A DNA stretch of 14,423 bases from Chloroflexota bacterium (GCA_013695575.1 JACDAF010000015.1:1-14423); one strand, 5' to 3'; counted from the stretch's first letter, positions 1-7,681 are shown. A program made the numbers and translations. The notes: generated by a model not told the origin, from the sequence alone.

Positions 1-20
1 CGGTCCAGCGTCATAGACAT
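1..20 (-). CDS. 5' end of a divergent gene, product unknown (partial)
   Basis: On the minus strand an ATG at 20-18 opens a frame that runs off the left edge; the six complete codons read M-S-M-T-L-D. It is preceded by a perfect AGGAGG Shine-Dalgarno (plus-strand cctcct, 29-34) with an 8-nt spacer, and further upstream by a good minus-strand promoter. A second in-frame ATG at 14-12 is possible but less well spaced. Six codons are too few to name the product. The gene is divergent from the cyclase/ATPase regulator, so the two may share a control region. Confidence 0.6.
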
Positions 21-28
21 ACGGAAGT

Positions 29-34
29 CCTCCT
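29..34 (-). promoter_or_regulatory. Shine-Dalgarno of the divergent minus-strand gene
   Basis: The plus strand reads cctcct, so the minus strand reads AGGAGG, a perfect anti-16S match 8 nt before the minus-strand ATG at 20-18. This decides the start of the truncated divergent gene. Confidence 0.65.
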
Positions 35-92
35 ACGAGATCTGGCGGGGGCGCGCAGCCGCATAGACGGGGACACGTGTGGCAAGGCGCTC

Positions 93-122
93 ATGGTAGT
101 CCCGACCCTCCTCACGGGTCAA
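93..122 (-). promoter_or_regulatory. sigma-70-type promoter for the divergent minus-strand gene
   Basis: Read on the minus strand, TTGACC (122-117; 5 of 6 to TTGACA) is followed after 18 nt by TACCAT (98-93, fits TAnnnT). Transcription would start near 86, giving a leader of about 65 nt that includes the AGGAGG at 34-29. This is the best two-box promoter I can see in the window. It was found by eye only. Confidence 0.5.
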
Positions 123-236
123 GGGACAGGAGATAGTCCGCTTGCCCGCCCCGCCTGTCAATAGGCAGTCGCGCGAGGCTGCACGGGGCTGCTGGGGCCG
201 GAGGGTGTCGGGGCCCGCGCTGACCGCGAGCCTTCC

Positions 237-242
237 TAGAAT
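237..242 (+). promoter_or_regulatory. -10 box of a probable leaderless promoter (TAGAAT)
   Basis: TAGAAT ends exactly 7 nt before the GTG at 250, which places the expected transcription start on or next to the start codon. There is no Shine-Dalgarno before this GTG and no convincing -35 box. The same TAnnnT-N7-start geometry recurs before the DUF1800 gene and before the SDR gene. Confidence 0.5.
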
Positions 243-249
243 TCCCGGC

Positions 250-3159
250 GTGAGCTTTTCCCGTGTGCCCTGGCCCGCGGGGACGGTCACGATGCTCTTC
301 ACCGATATCGAGGGATCGACGGCGCAGGTCGCCGCGCTCGGGTCCGATCGGTGGGAAGAGGTCCTCAAGCTGCACGCCGGGATCCTTCGTGCGGCGCTCG
401 CCCAGAACGACGGCGCTGAGGTCCGCACCGAAGGTGACGCCTTCTTCGCCGTGTTCACGAGCGCCAGTGCGGCCCTCGCCGCCGCGGTGGCGGCCCAGCG
501 CGGGCTCCACGCCGCTGATTGGCCGCACGGTGCGGCCGTCCGCGTCCGGATGGGCCTGCACACCGGCGAGGCGCGGCCGGCGACGACGGGGGCCGGCACC
601 GATTACATCGGCTTCGAGGTCCATCGCGCCGCCCGCGTCGCCGCCGCCGGTCACGGTGGGCAGATCCTGGTCTCGGACACCACCCGCGCGCTCGTCCACG
701 ATCAGCCGGGTCGAGGCGTCGCGCTCCGAGACCTCGGCGAGCACCGCTTCAAGGATCTCGAGCGTCCGCAGCGCGTGTACCAGCTCCTCGTCGATGGGCT
801 GCCGGACGACTTCCCCCCGCTCCGCAGCCTCGATGCGACCCCAAACAACCTCCCGACGCAGACCACCAGCTTCATCGGACGCGAACGGGAGATCGAGAAG
901 GCGCTCGGGCTGCTCGACTCCGGCCGGCTGCTGACCCTGACCGGCAGCGGCGGCACCGGCAAGACTCGGCTCGCCCTGCAGGTCACCGCGGGCGCGCTCG
1001 ACCGCTTCTCGGCAGGAGCCTGGCTCGTCGAGCTCGCGGCGGTCACCGATCCCGCCGCGGTGGCCACCGCCGTGGCGGGCGCGCTCCACATCTCCGAACG
1101 GTCCGGTCACGACATGCTGGCCGTGATCACCGAGTCGCTCCGCAGCCAGGAGCTGCTCCTCGTACTCGATAACTGCGAGCACCTCATCCAGTCGTGTGCC
1201 GAGCTCGCGGACGTGCTGCTGCGCTCGTGCCCACGCGTGAAGATCATCGCCACGAGCCGGGAAGCCCTGAGCGTGCCGGGCGAGATGCTCATGCCGGTCC
1301 CCTCGCTGCGCCTCCCGGAGCCCGGCACCGTGCCACCGCTCGACGAGCTGCGGAGCTACGAGGCCGTGCGCCTCTTCAGCGACCGGGCAGCGGCATTCCA
1401 GCCGGGATTCGAGCTCACGCCTGAGAACGCGGACGACGTCGTGCGGATCTGCCGTCGCCTGGATGGGATCCCGCTCGCGCTGGAGCTCGCCGCCGCGCGC
1501 GTCCGCGCGCTCTCGCTGGGTCAGGTCGCGCAGCGCCTCGACGACCGGTTCCGCCTGCTCACCGGCGGCGGGCGCACCGTCGTGGCGCGGCAGCAGACCC
1601 TCCGTGCGCTGATCGACTGGAGCTACGACCTTCTCAGCCCTCCCGAGCGAACGCTCCTGGCGCGGCTCGCGGCCTTCGCGCGCGGCTGGACGCTCGAGGC
1701 GGTGGAGGAGATCTGCGCCGGCGACGGTCTGGGGCGCGACGACATTCTCGATCACCTTGCCCACCTCGTCGACAAGTCGCTCGTCGTGAAGCAGGAGCGC
1801 TCTGGCAGCGCGCGCTACGCGATGCTCGAGACGATCCGCGAATACGCCCGCGACAAGCTCGTGGAGTCGGGCGAGGCACCGGTCATCCGGAGGCGCCACT
1901 TCGACCACTACTTCCGGCTGCTCGAGCGGGCCGGCGAAAGGCGCGGCAGCGCCGAAGGCATGGCGCTGGCCGCCGACTACGAGAACCTGCTGGCCGCGCT
2001 CGAATGGGCCGAGGCCGAGCCAGAAAGCGAAGAACGCGTGCTCCTCTTCGCCGGGCTGATGCTGGAAGTTGCGACCTACCGTGGCCGGAGCGGCGAGCTC
2101 CGGCAGATGCTGGCCCGTGCGCTCGAGCGCGGCGATCCGAACGGACGCACGCTCGGCCGCGCGCGCGCCCTCGCGACCGCCTCGGGGTTGGCCGGGATGC
2201 AGGAGGACGCCCCGGCTGCGCTGGCCCAGGCGACGGAGGCAGTGGGGATCCTGCGTGCGCTCGGCAAGTCGCGGGAGCTCGCGCTGGCCCTGATGTTCCT
2301 GGGCTCGGCCGGGTACGACCTGGCAGCGTTCACCGAGGCCGAGTCCCTCCTGAACGAGACCGGCGACCTCTTCAGCCTCGGGTTCCTGCGATTCCTCAGC
2401 GGCGATGCCGCGCTGAAACGCGGTGAGTACGCAGCGGCGCGCCGTGCACTCACCGAGAGCCTGGCGCTCTTCCGGCAGACCGGGGGTAACTCGCCCCTGC
2501 ATTCCCTGCCGCTCCTCAGCCTCGGTCGCCTCGCGTGCGCCGAGGGGGACTTCGTTCTCGCGCGCCGGCTCGTGGAGGAGGCGCTCGCGGTACGCCGGAC
2601 CGGCGAGAACCGCTGGGCCATCGCGATCGCGCTGAACAGCCTCGGCGAGGTCGACCGCTGCGAGGGCCGGGCCGCCGACGCGGCGCCCCTCTTCGACGAG
2701 GCGCTGCGCGAGGGCCGCGCGATCGGCGACGGTCCGCTCATCGCCTGGTCGCAGCACAACCTCGGTCATGTCGCGCTCCAGGTCCGCGACCTGCCGACCG
2801 CGGCCGCCCACCTCGGCGAGAGCCTGACGCTGCGGCGCAGGGCCGGGCGGAACGTGAACCTCGCGTCCTCGTTCGCGGGATTCGCCGGTCTCGCAACGCA
2901 CGCCGACAGGTTCACCGAGGCGGCCTTGCTCTTCGGCGCCGCTGACGCGGTGCTCGAGGCGGAGCACGGGGTGCTGCCGCCCGCGGACGAGCTGGTCCGG
3001 GCGCTCGACCTCGCACTGGTGCGGGAACACCTGGACCGCGGCGCCTTCGAGGCGAGGACCGCGGAGGGCCGCACGGCGGACCTGGAGACGGTGGACCGGG
3101 TCACCGAAGGCCTGACTAAGAACATCCTAAGAAGACCACACGAAACCGCCCGCCTGTAG
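250..3159 (+). CDS. adenylate/guanylate cyclase-domain NB-ARC ATPase with TPR-like tail
   Basis: Multi-domain signalling protein of about 969 aa. Residues 11-180 form a class III nucleotide cyclase homology domain: metal aspartates D19 (in FTDIEGST) and D63 (in EGDAFF), and the transition-state arginine R129. Two usual active-site residues differ: R59 sits where a purine-binding lysine is common, and H125 replaces the usual asparagine. Catalytic activity is therefore uncertain, and the domain may only sense. Residues 200-540 form an NB-ARC/AP-ATPase: P-loop GSGGTGKT (232-239), Walker B ending at D307, GIPLALELAAAR near 406-417, then a winged-helix-like part. The rest is Ala/Leu-rich helical repeats of TPR type. 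I see no C-terminal LuxR/HTH, so the output is unknown. GTG 250 is preferred because the cyclase domain starts right after it and a -10 box lies 7 nt upstream; GTG 265 is the alternative. The frame stays open back to TTG 142, but that stretch is not domain-like. Confidence 0.85.
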   Translation: MSFSRVPWPAGTVTMLFTDIEGSTAQVAALGSDRWEEVLKLHAGILRAALAQNDGAEVRTEGDAFFAVFTSASAALAAAVAAQRGLHAADWPHGAAVRVRMGLHTGEARPATTGAGTDYIGFEVHRAARVAAAGHGGQILVSDTTRALVHDQPGRGVALRDLGEHRFKDLERPQRVYQLLVDGLPDDFPPLRSLDATPNNLPTQTTSFIGREREIEKALGLLDSGRLLTLTGSGGTGKTRLALQVTAGALDRFSAGAWLVELAAVTDPAAVATAVAGALHISERSGHDMLAVITESLRSQELLLVLDNCEHLIQSCAELADVLLRSCPRVKIIATSREALSVPGEMLMPVPSLRLPEPGTVPPLDELRSYEAVRLFSDRAAAFQPGFELTPENADDVVRICRRLDGIPLALELAAARVRALSLGQVAQRLDDRFRLLTGGGRTVVARQQTLRALIDWSYDLLSPPERTLLARLAAFARGWTLEAVEEICAGDGLGRDDILDHLAHLVDKSLVVKQERSGSARYAMLETIREYARDKLVESGEAPVIRRRHFDHYFRLLERAGERRGSAEGMALAADYENLLAALEWAEAEPESEERVLLFAGLMLEVATYRGRSGELRQMLARALERGDPNGRTLGRARALATASGLAGMQEDAPAALAQATEAVGILRALGKSRELALALMFLGSAGYDLAAFTEAESLLNETGDLFSLGFLRFLSGDAALKRGEYAAARRALTESLALFRQTGGNSPLHSLPLLSLGRLACAEGDFVLARRLVEEALAVRRTGENRWAIAIALNSLGEVDRCEGRAADAAPLFDEALREGRAIGDGPLIAWSQHNLGHVALQVRDLPTAAAHLGESLTLRRRAGRNVNLASSFAGFAGLATHADRFTEAALLFGAADAVLEAEHGVLPPADELVRALDLALVREHLDRGAFEARTAEGRTADLETVDRVTEGLTKNILRRPHETARL

Positions 3160-3160
3160 T

Positions 3161-3166
3161 TACTCT
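3161..3166 (+). promoter_or_regulatory. -10 box of a probable leaderless promoter (TACTCT)
   Basis: TACTCT lies just after the TAG stop of the cyclase gene and ends exactly 7 nt before the ATG at 3174. The only purine run (AGGA, 3171-3174) overlaps the ATG itself and cannot serve as a normal ribosome-binding site. Leaderless initiation of the DUF1800 gene is the simplest reading. Confidence 0.42.
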
Positions 3167-3173
3167 TCACAGG

Positions 3174-4640
3174 ATGGTCGAGCAGGTCGTGACGCGCAGG
3201 ACCGTCCTCGCGGCCGCTGCAGCCGGTGGTGCGGGGGTCGCGGCCAGCCGCCTCCTCGCCGCGGCAGCCCCACCGGCCCGGGTGCCGGTCCCGGTCACCG
3301 GGACCCAAGCGAACGCGATGGGCCTCGACTGGGTCTCGCCGCTCGAGAACACGCCCGCGAAGATCGCGCACCTGCTGCGTCGCACGTCCTTCGGGTACAC
3401 GCAGGCCGAGCTCGAGCAGTCGGTGTCCGATGGCTATGAGCGGACCGTCGACCGGCTCGTCGACACGAAGATCGCGGAGCCGCCCGCGTTCCCGAACGGC
3501 GACAACGCCAGCCGCGGCCAGCCGCTCAAGATCGGCGAGCTCCAGAAGTGGTGGCTCGACTGGATGCTCGCGTCCCCCACCCCGTTCGCCGAGCGCCTCA
3601 CGCTCTTCTGGCACAGCCATTTCACGAGCGACTTCCGCAAGGTCGGCGCGCAGTCCCCGTTCATGTACTGGCAGAACCTCACCTGGCGCAAGATGGCGCT
3701 GGGCGACCTCCGGTCGATGCTCTATCAGGTGACTATCGACCCGGCGATGCTCGACTACCTCGACCTCGGGCAGTCGAACCCGCGCAACCCGAACGAAAAC
3801 TACGCGCGCGAGCTGATGGAGCTCTTCACCATGGGGATCGGCAGCTTCACCGAGGAAGATGTGAAGGCGGCCTCGCGCGCGCTCGTCGGCTGGCGCGCCC
3901 CTCGCACCGAGCAGATGGTCAAGGCGCAGGTCGAGGAGTCCATCAAGCGCACCGGGAATCCTCCGCCGAACGTGCCCAAGTCCGACACGTCGCGGGTCGG
4001 CGTCTTCGAACGCAACCGCGCGGTCCAGGGCGGGATCACTTTCCTCGGCCAGACCAGGCAGTGGGACACCCAGTCCGTGATCGACCGTATCCTCGAGCAG
4101 GAGTCCACCGCGCCGTACCTCGCGCGCAAGCTCGCCGTGCAGCTCGTGACGCCGACGCCCTCAGACGCGTACGTCTCCCAGCTCGCGGAGACGTTCCGCA
4201 GGTCGAAGTACAGCGTGAAGGACGTGATCCGCCAGATCTTCGCGAGCCCCGAGTTCACCGCCCCGACGGCGTACCGCTCGCTCATCAAGTCGCCCATCGA
4301 GTACATGCTCAGCGCGGCCAAGGCGCTCGGGAACCCGGCGCTCACGAGCGTGGTGACCGCATCGGGTCCGGGGATGGGCATGACGCTCTTCGATCCCCCG
4401 AGCGTCGGCGGCTGGCCGAACAACGAGTCGTGGGTGAGCTCGAACGCGATGCTCACGCGCGTGAACTACGCGACCGCGGCGGTGCAGCAGACCCGCAAGC
4501 TGCCGCCGAGCGGCAACGCACATGAGGTGCAGCTCGACGCGGTGCTCGGGCCGCCGACCCTCCGTCTCCTGAACGAGGCCGGCGATGAGAGGCGGCGCTG
4601 GATGCTGCTGCTCGCCTCACCGGAGTTCCAGCTGAAGTGA
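3174..4640 (+). CDS. DUF1800 family protein, probably exported
   Basis: Protein of 488 aa matching the DUF1800 family along its length. Hallmarks are AHLLRRTSFG near the N-terminus, ERLTLFWHSHF around residues 140-150, a PAMLDYLDLGQSN stretch, and the strongly diagnostic NENYARELMELFTMG followed by EEDVKAASRALVGW. The N-terminus (TRRTVLAAAAAGGAGVAA) is a twin-arginine-like leader with a short hydrophobic stretch, so Tat export is likely. The biochemical function of DUF1800 is not established. Family members very often sit directly upstream of a DUF1501 gene, as here, with 46 nt between them. GTG 3189 would still keep the RR pair, but ATG 3174 is better supported by the -10 box placed 7 nt upstream. 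Confidence 0.88.
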   Translation: MVEQVVTRRTVLAAAAAGGAGVAASRLLAAAAPPARVPVPVTGTQANAMGLDWVSPLENTPAKIAHLLRRTSFGYTQAELEQSVSDGYERTVDRLVDTKIAEPPAFPNGDNASRGQPLKIGELQKWWLDWMLASPTPFAERLTLFWHSHFTSDFRKVGAQSPFMYWQNLTWRKMALGDLRSMLYQVTIDPAMLDYLDLGQSNPRNPNENYARELMELFTMGIGSFTEEDVKAASRALVGWRAPRTEQMVKAQVEESIKRTGNPPPNVPKSDTSRVGVFERNRAVQGGITFLGQTRQWDTQSVIDRILEQESTAPYLARKLAVQLVTPTPSDAYVSQLAETFRRSKYSVKDVIRQIFASPEFTAPTAYRSLIKSPIEYMLSAAKALGNPALTSVVTASGPGMGMTLFDPPSVGGWPNNESWVSSNAMLTRVNYATAAVQQTRKLPPSGNAHEVQLDAVLGPPTLRLLNEAGDERRRWMLLLASPEFQLK

Positions 4641-4675
4641 CGACAGAGCGGTGGTCACACCCCTGCACGCCCCGG

Positions 4676-4680
4676 GGAGG
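4676..4680 (+). promoter_or_regulatory. Shine-Dalgarno of the DUF1501 gene
   Basis: GGAGG (within GGGGAGG) lies 6 nt before ATG 4687. It decides the start against the upstream in-frame GTG at 4651, which would only add 12 residues ahead of the Tat signal. Confidence 0.7.
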
Positions 4681-4686
4681 TCTGCG

Positions 4687-5970
4687 ATGAATCAGGGTCC
4701 TGGCGTGTCCGGCATCTCACGGCGCGACTTCCTCCGCGCCGGCATGGTGTTCGGCGCGGGTGCGGCGGGCCTTGCGGCGGGCTACGCGGCCGTCCCCGAC
4801 GTGTTCGCGCGCGCGGTCTACACCGCGAAGCAGGACGGCGTCGTCAACGACCGCGTGCTCGTCATGATCCAGCTCGCCGGCGGCAACGACGGGCTGCAGA
4901 CCGTCATCCCGCTCGCCAACAGCCGCTACCGGGACCTGCGCCCGCAGCTCTCGAAGGCCGCCGATACAGCGCTGCCGCTCAACGAGCAGTGGGGCCTCAG
5001 CGCGAGTCTCGGAGGTCTCCACAAGCTCTACGGCGAGGGCAAGGTGGCGATCGTCCAGGGCGTCGGCTACCCGCAGCCGTCGCAGTCGCACTTCGACTCG
5101 ATCCGCGTGTGGGAGACCGCTGACCCGACGCGTCGGGAGCAGGACGGCTGGCTCGGCCAGACGATCGCGAAGAACTACGACACCGCGGGGCACCCGCTCA
5201 TCGGCTGCGCCTGCGGCACGACTTCGGTGCCGGGCGCGCTGCGCGACCTCGAGGCGACGCTCACCGTCGTGCAGGACCAGAAGACCTTCAAGTTCCAGGG
5301 CGGCGAGGACGTGGACCGCTCGGTCGGCGCGCTGTACACCGGCACGCCTGGGATCTACGGCGCGCTCTTCGACACCGCGGTCGCGACCGCGCGCGACACC
5401 GTCGCGCAGCTGAAGACGTCAGCCGAGCGCTACGTGCCGAAGGCGAAGTACTCCGACGACTCGCGTCTGGTGTACTCCTCGAAGAACCAGCTCGCCGCCG
5501 CGCTGCAGCTCGCGGCGGAGCTCATCGTCACGGGCACCGGCGTGAAGGTCCTCCACGTGACGCTCGGCGGCTTCGACACGCACTACGCGCAGCAGAACCG
5601 CCACGAGCAGCTCCTCGCCTACTTCGACCAGGCGATCTCCGCCTTCTACGAGGACATCGCCGCGTACGGCATGTCCGACCGGGTGGTCGTCGCGACCTGG
5701 TCGGAGTTCGGCCGTCGCGCCACCGAGAACGCGAGCGCCGGCACCGATCACGGTACCGCCGCGCCGGTGATCCTCTTCGGCGACCCGGTCACGGGCGGCC
5801 TGTACGGTCAGGCGCCCGATCTCGCGAAGCTCGACCCGCGCGGCAACGTCGGATACGAGGTCGACTTCCGCTCGGTCTACCAGGAGATCCTCGGCTCGCA
5901 CCTCGGTGTCGACGAGCGGGAGATCTTCAGCGAGTCCTTCGAGCGGGTGCCCTTCATCAAGAGGGCGTAG
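4687..5970 (+). CDS. DUF1501 family protein with Tat signal
   Basis: Protein of 427 aa. It opens with a classical twin-arginine signal, SRRDFLR at residues 11-17, followed by an Ala/Gly hydrophobic core and an AVPDVFARA cleavage region, so it should be exported folded. DUF1501 hallmarks follow: VLVMIQLAGGNDGLQTVIP, HFDSIRVWETADP, GGFDTH, VVVATWSEFGRR, and TDHGTAAPVILFG. The family is related to the alkaline phosphatase/sulfatase fold, but its substrate is not established. It follows the DUF1800 gene, the usual partner, so the two probably work together outside the cytoplasmic membrane. Its TAG stop shares one base with the GTG start of the next small gene, which implies translational coupling. 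Confidence 0.9.
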   Translation: MNQGPGVSGISRRDFLRAGMVFGAGAAGLAAGYAAVPDVFARAVYTAKQDGVVNDRVLVMIQLAGGNDGLQTVIPLANSRYRDLRPQLSKAADTALPLNEQWGLSASLGGLHKLYGEGKVAIVQGVGYPQPSQSHFDSIRVWETADPTRREQDGWLGQTIAKNYDTAGHPLIGCACGTTSVPGALRDLEATLTVVQDQKTFKFQGGEDVDRSVGALYTGTPGIYGALFDTAVATARDTVAQLKTSAERYVPKAKYSDDSRLVYSSKNQLAAALQLAAELIVTGTGVKVLHVTLGGFDTHYAQQNRHEQLLAYFDQAISAFYEDIAAYGMSDRVVVATWSEFGRRATENASAGTDHGTAAPVILFGDPVTGGLYGQAPDLAKLDPRGNVGYEVDFRSVYQEILGSHLGVDEREIFSESFERVPFIKRA

Positions 5971-6212
5971 TGCGTGTCGGTCGCGCTTTCGCTCTGCGGA
6001 TCGCCGCGACCGCCGCCACCGTCGCGACACTGCTCGGGTCGAGCGCCTACGTCGCGGCACACCCGAAGGACCCGAGCGCACCGCTCCAGCCGCCGGTGGT
6101 GCAGCCGAGCCCGAGCCCCACGCCGAGCGCACGGCCCAGCGGCCGCATCCAGATCGAGCCGGCGGTGCGGCAGACCGCGCTGCCGGGGATCACCTTCACC
6201 CATGTCTCGTGA
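5970..6212 (+). CDS. small proline-rich secreted or membrane-anchored protein
   Basis: An 80-aa frame starts at a GTG that overlaps the stop of the DUF1501 gene by one base. The N-terminus (VRVGRAFALRIAAT) leads into an Ala/Val/Leu core and SAYVAAHP, a plausible signal peptide with cleavage after YVAA. The mature part is a Pro/Ser-rich linker (QPSPSPTPSARPSG) ending in a short tail, LPGITFTHVS. Its end overlaps the start of the ApbE-like gene by 11 nt. I do not recognise a family. The overlaps on both sides and the signal-like leader argue that it is a real gene rather than chance. It may be a small exported partner of the DUF1800/DUF1501 pair; that role is a guess. Confidence 0.6.
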   Translation: MRVGRAFALRIAATAATVATLLGSSAYVAAHPKDPSAPLQPPVVQPSPSPTPSARPSGRIQIEPAVRQTALPGITFTHVS

Positions 6213-7092
6213 TACACCCTCCTCCCTTCGCCGCCTTCGGCTGCTTTGGTCGGGGGGGCCTGGGACGGCTCGGTCGGGCAAAGCCCTCCCTCGCGTACAT
6301 CGGTTCCAGGCATTGGGCAGCGAGTGCGAGATCTACGCGATGGGCGTCAGCGCTGCGGCCCTCGACGACGCCGAGGCGTGGGTCCAGGAGCGGCACCACC
6401 GCTTCACCAGGTTCGAGAGCGGGAGCGAGCTCTCCCGGCTGAACGCCGCGGCCGGCGCGTGGATGCCCATCAGCACGGAGCTCGAGGCGCTCCTGCATCT
6501 CGCGCTCGACGCCTACACCGAGAGCGCGGGGCTCGTCCACGCGGGCGTCCTGCCGGCGCTCGAGGCCGCCGGCTACACGCGAACGTTCGCGGCCGGGCCG
6601 ACGGTCGCGACGCTCGATCGCTCGCGGCCCCTCCAGCCGCTGCCCGAGCTGCTCGAGATCGACGTTGGACGCGCGCGCGTTGCCCCGGGCGCTGCGCTCG
6701 ACCTCGGCGGGCTCGCGAAGGGCTGGCTCGCCGACCGCTGCTCCGAGCGGCTGGGCGCGAACGCGCTCGTGAACCTGGGCGGCGACCTGCGCGCGCGGGG
6801 TCCAGGCCCCGGCGGTGAGGGCTGGGCCGTCGGCTTCGGTGACCGCACCGTGCTCCTTTGGGACATGGGCGCTGCGACGAGCGGGACCACACGCCGGCGC
6901 TGGGGCGCCGGGCTCCACCACCTCATCGACCCGCGCACCGGCCTCCCGGCGGACAGCGACCTCGAGGAGGTCTCCGTTCTCGCGCGCAGCGCAGCGGGCG
7001 CTGAGATCCTGGCGAAGACGGCACTCCTGCTCGGCCGCGACCGAGCCGGGGCCTGGCTCCGAGGGCGGGCACTCGGCTGGAGCCTCGGGTGA
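6202..7092 (+). CDS. apbE: ApbE-like FAD:protein FMN transferase
   Basis: Protein of 296 aa with ApbE motifs in order: TRFESGSELSRLN (69-81), VLPALEAAGY (116-125), LDLGGLAKG (167-174 region), LVNLGGD (189-195), ATSG (225-228), HHLIDPRTG (239-247) and AEILAKTALLLG near 267-278. ApbE enzymes use FAD and Mg2+ to attach FMN covalently to a Thr/Ser of an exported redox protein. The C-terminal metal-site motif, usually ADALATA-like, here has Glu in place of Asp, as I recall for some actinobacterial members. It has no signal peptide. The first 30 or so residues, before RFQALGS, are basic and not part of the family; they are encoded by an odd GC-rich stretch. ATG 6202 is the only good start, overlapping the previous gene by 11 nt. 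The next gene, a heme membrane protein, supports a redox role. Confidence 0.85.
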   Translation: MSRDTPSSLRRLRLLWSGGPGTARSGKALPRVHRFQALGSECEIYAMGVSAAALDDAEAWVQERHHRFTRFESGSELSRLNAAAGAWMPISTELEALLHLALDAYTESAGLVHAGVLPALEAAGYTRTFAAGPTVATLDRSRPLQPLPELLEIDVGRARVAPGAALDLGGLAKGWLADRCSERLGANALVNLGGDLRARGPGPGGEGWAVGFGDRTVLLWDMGAATSGTTRRRWGAGLHHLIDPRTGLPADSDLEEVSVLARSAAGAEILAKTALLLGRDRAGAWLRGRALGWSLG

Positions 7093-7123
7093 CCCCGGAG
7101 CAGGCCGAGCTCCTGAGCCGGCG

Positions 7124-7681
7124 GTGACGCAGCAGCAGGCGGATCTCCTCTTCTGGCTCCTCGCCCGCGCGAGCGGCATCACGTCCTTTCTCGCGTTGTT
7201 CATCGCGATCCTGACCGGGATCGCGCTGCGGACCACCGTGCTCGGCTGGCTCGGCACGAACCGCGCGCTGAAGGCCCTCCATCAGTTCACGACCGCGCTG
7301 TGGATACCCCTCGGGCTCGTGCATCTCGGCGCGCTCGTCGTGGACAAGACCGCGCGCGTCGGGGTCGCCGACCTCGTCATACCCTTCGGCATCGACTACG
7401 GCACAGGCGACGCGCGGACCGCGATCGGCCTCGGCACGCTCGCCTTCGACATCTTCATCGTCGTCACGATCACGAGCTGGCTCCGAACGCGGATGGAGCA
7501 GCGCCTCTGGTCGTGGATCCACCGCACGTCGTACATCGCGTTCGGGCTCACCTTCGTGCACGCGTTCCTGGCAGGGACCGACTTCCGCTCGCCGGCGATC
7601 TCGGCGCTCTCGTGGTCGCTCGCCTTCGTCGCGCTCGTGCTGGCGCTCTCGCGGATCGTCTGGGGGCGCCTGCCGGCCTGA
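7124..7681 (+). CDS. ferric-reductase-like heme b transmembrane protein
   Basis: Protein of 185 aa with about five membrane segments (roughly residues 9-35, 52-73, 100-120, 134-150 and 157-178). Histidines sit where heme ligands of the ferric-reductase-like/YedZ-type domain are expected: H53 and H67 flank one helix, H133 and H146 flank another. There is no flavin or NADPH domain, so it is only the membrane electron carrier and needs partners. It follows the flavin transferase gene by 31 nt, which fits a flavin plus heme electron chain across the membrane. GTG 7124 is chosen because the protein then starts just before the first helix. It has no clear ribosome-binding site; coupling to a 12-codon mini-frame at 7089-7127 is possible. 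Confidence 0.78.
   Translation: MTQQQADLLFWLLARASGITSFLALFIAILTGIALRTTVLGWLGTNRALKALHQFTTALWIPLGLVHLGALVVDKTARVGVADLVIPFGIDYGTGDARTAIGLGTLAFDIFIVVTITSWLRTRMEQRLWSWIHRTSYIAFGLTFVHAFLAGTDFRSPAISALSWSLAFVALVLALSRIVWGRLPA

Noticed and set aside
142..249. Upstream in-frame extension of the cyclase gene to a TTG at 142
   Set aside because: The added residues show no domain similarity, the TTG has no ribosome-binding site, and the -10 box at 237-242 would lie inside the gene.
112..3030. Very long open frame (972 codons) on the minus strand opposite the cyclase/ATPase gene
   Set aside because: It is Arg/Glu/Gly-rich with no domain motif and mirrors the plus-strand codon pattern of a real GC-rich gene. 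The plus-strand frame has clear cyclase and NB-ARC motifs.
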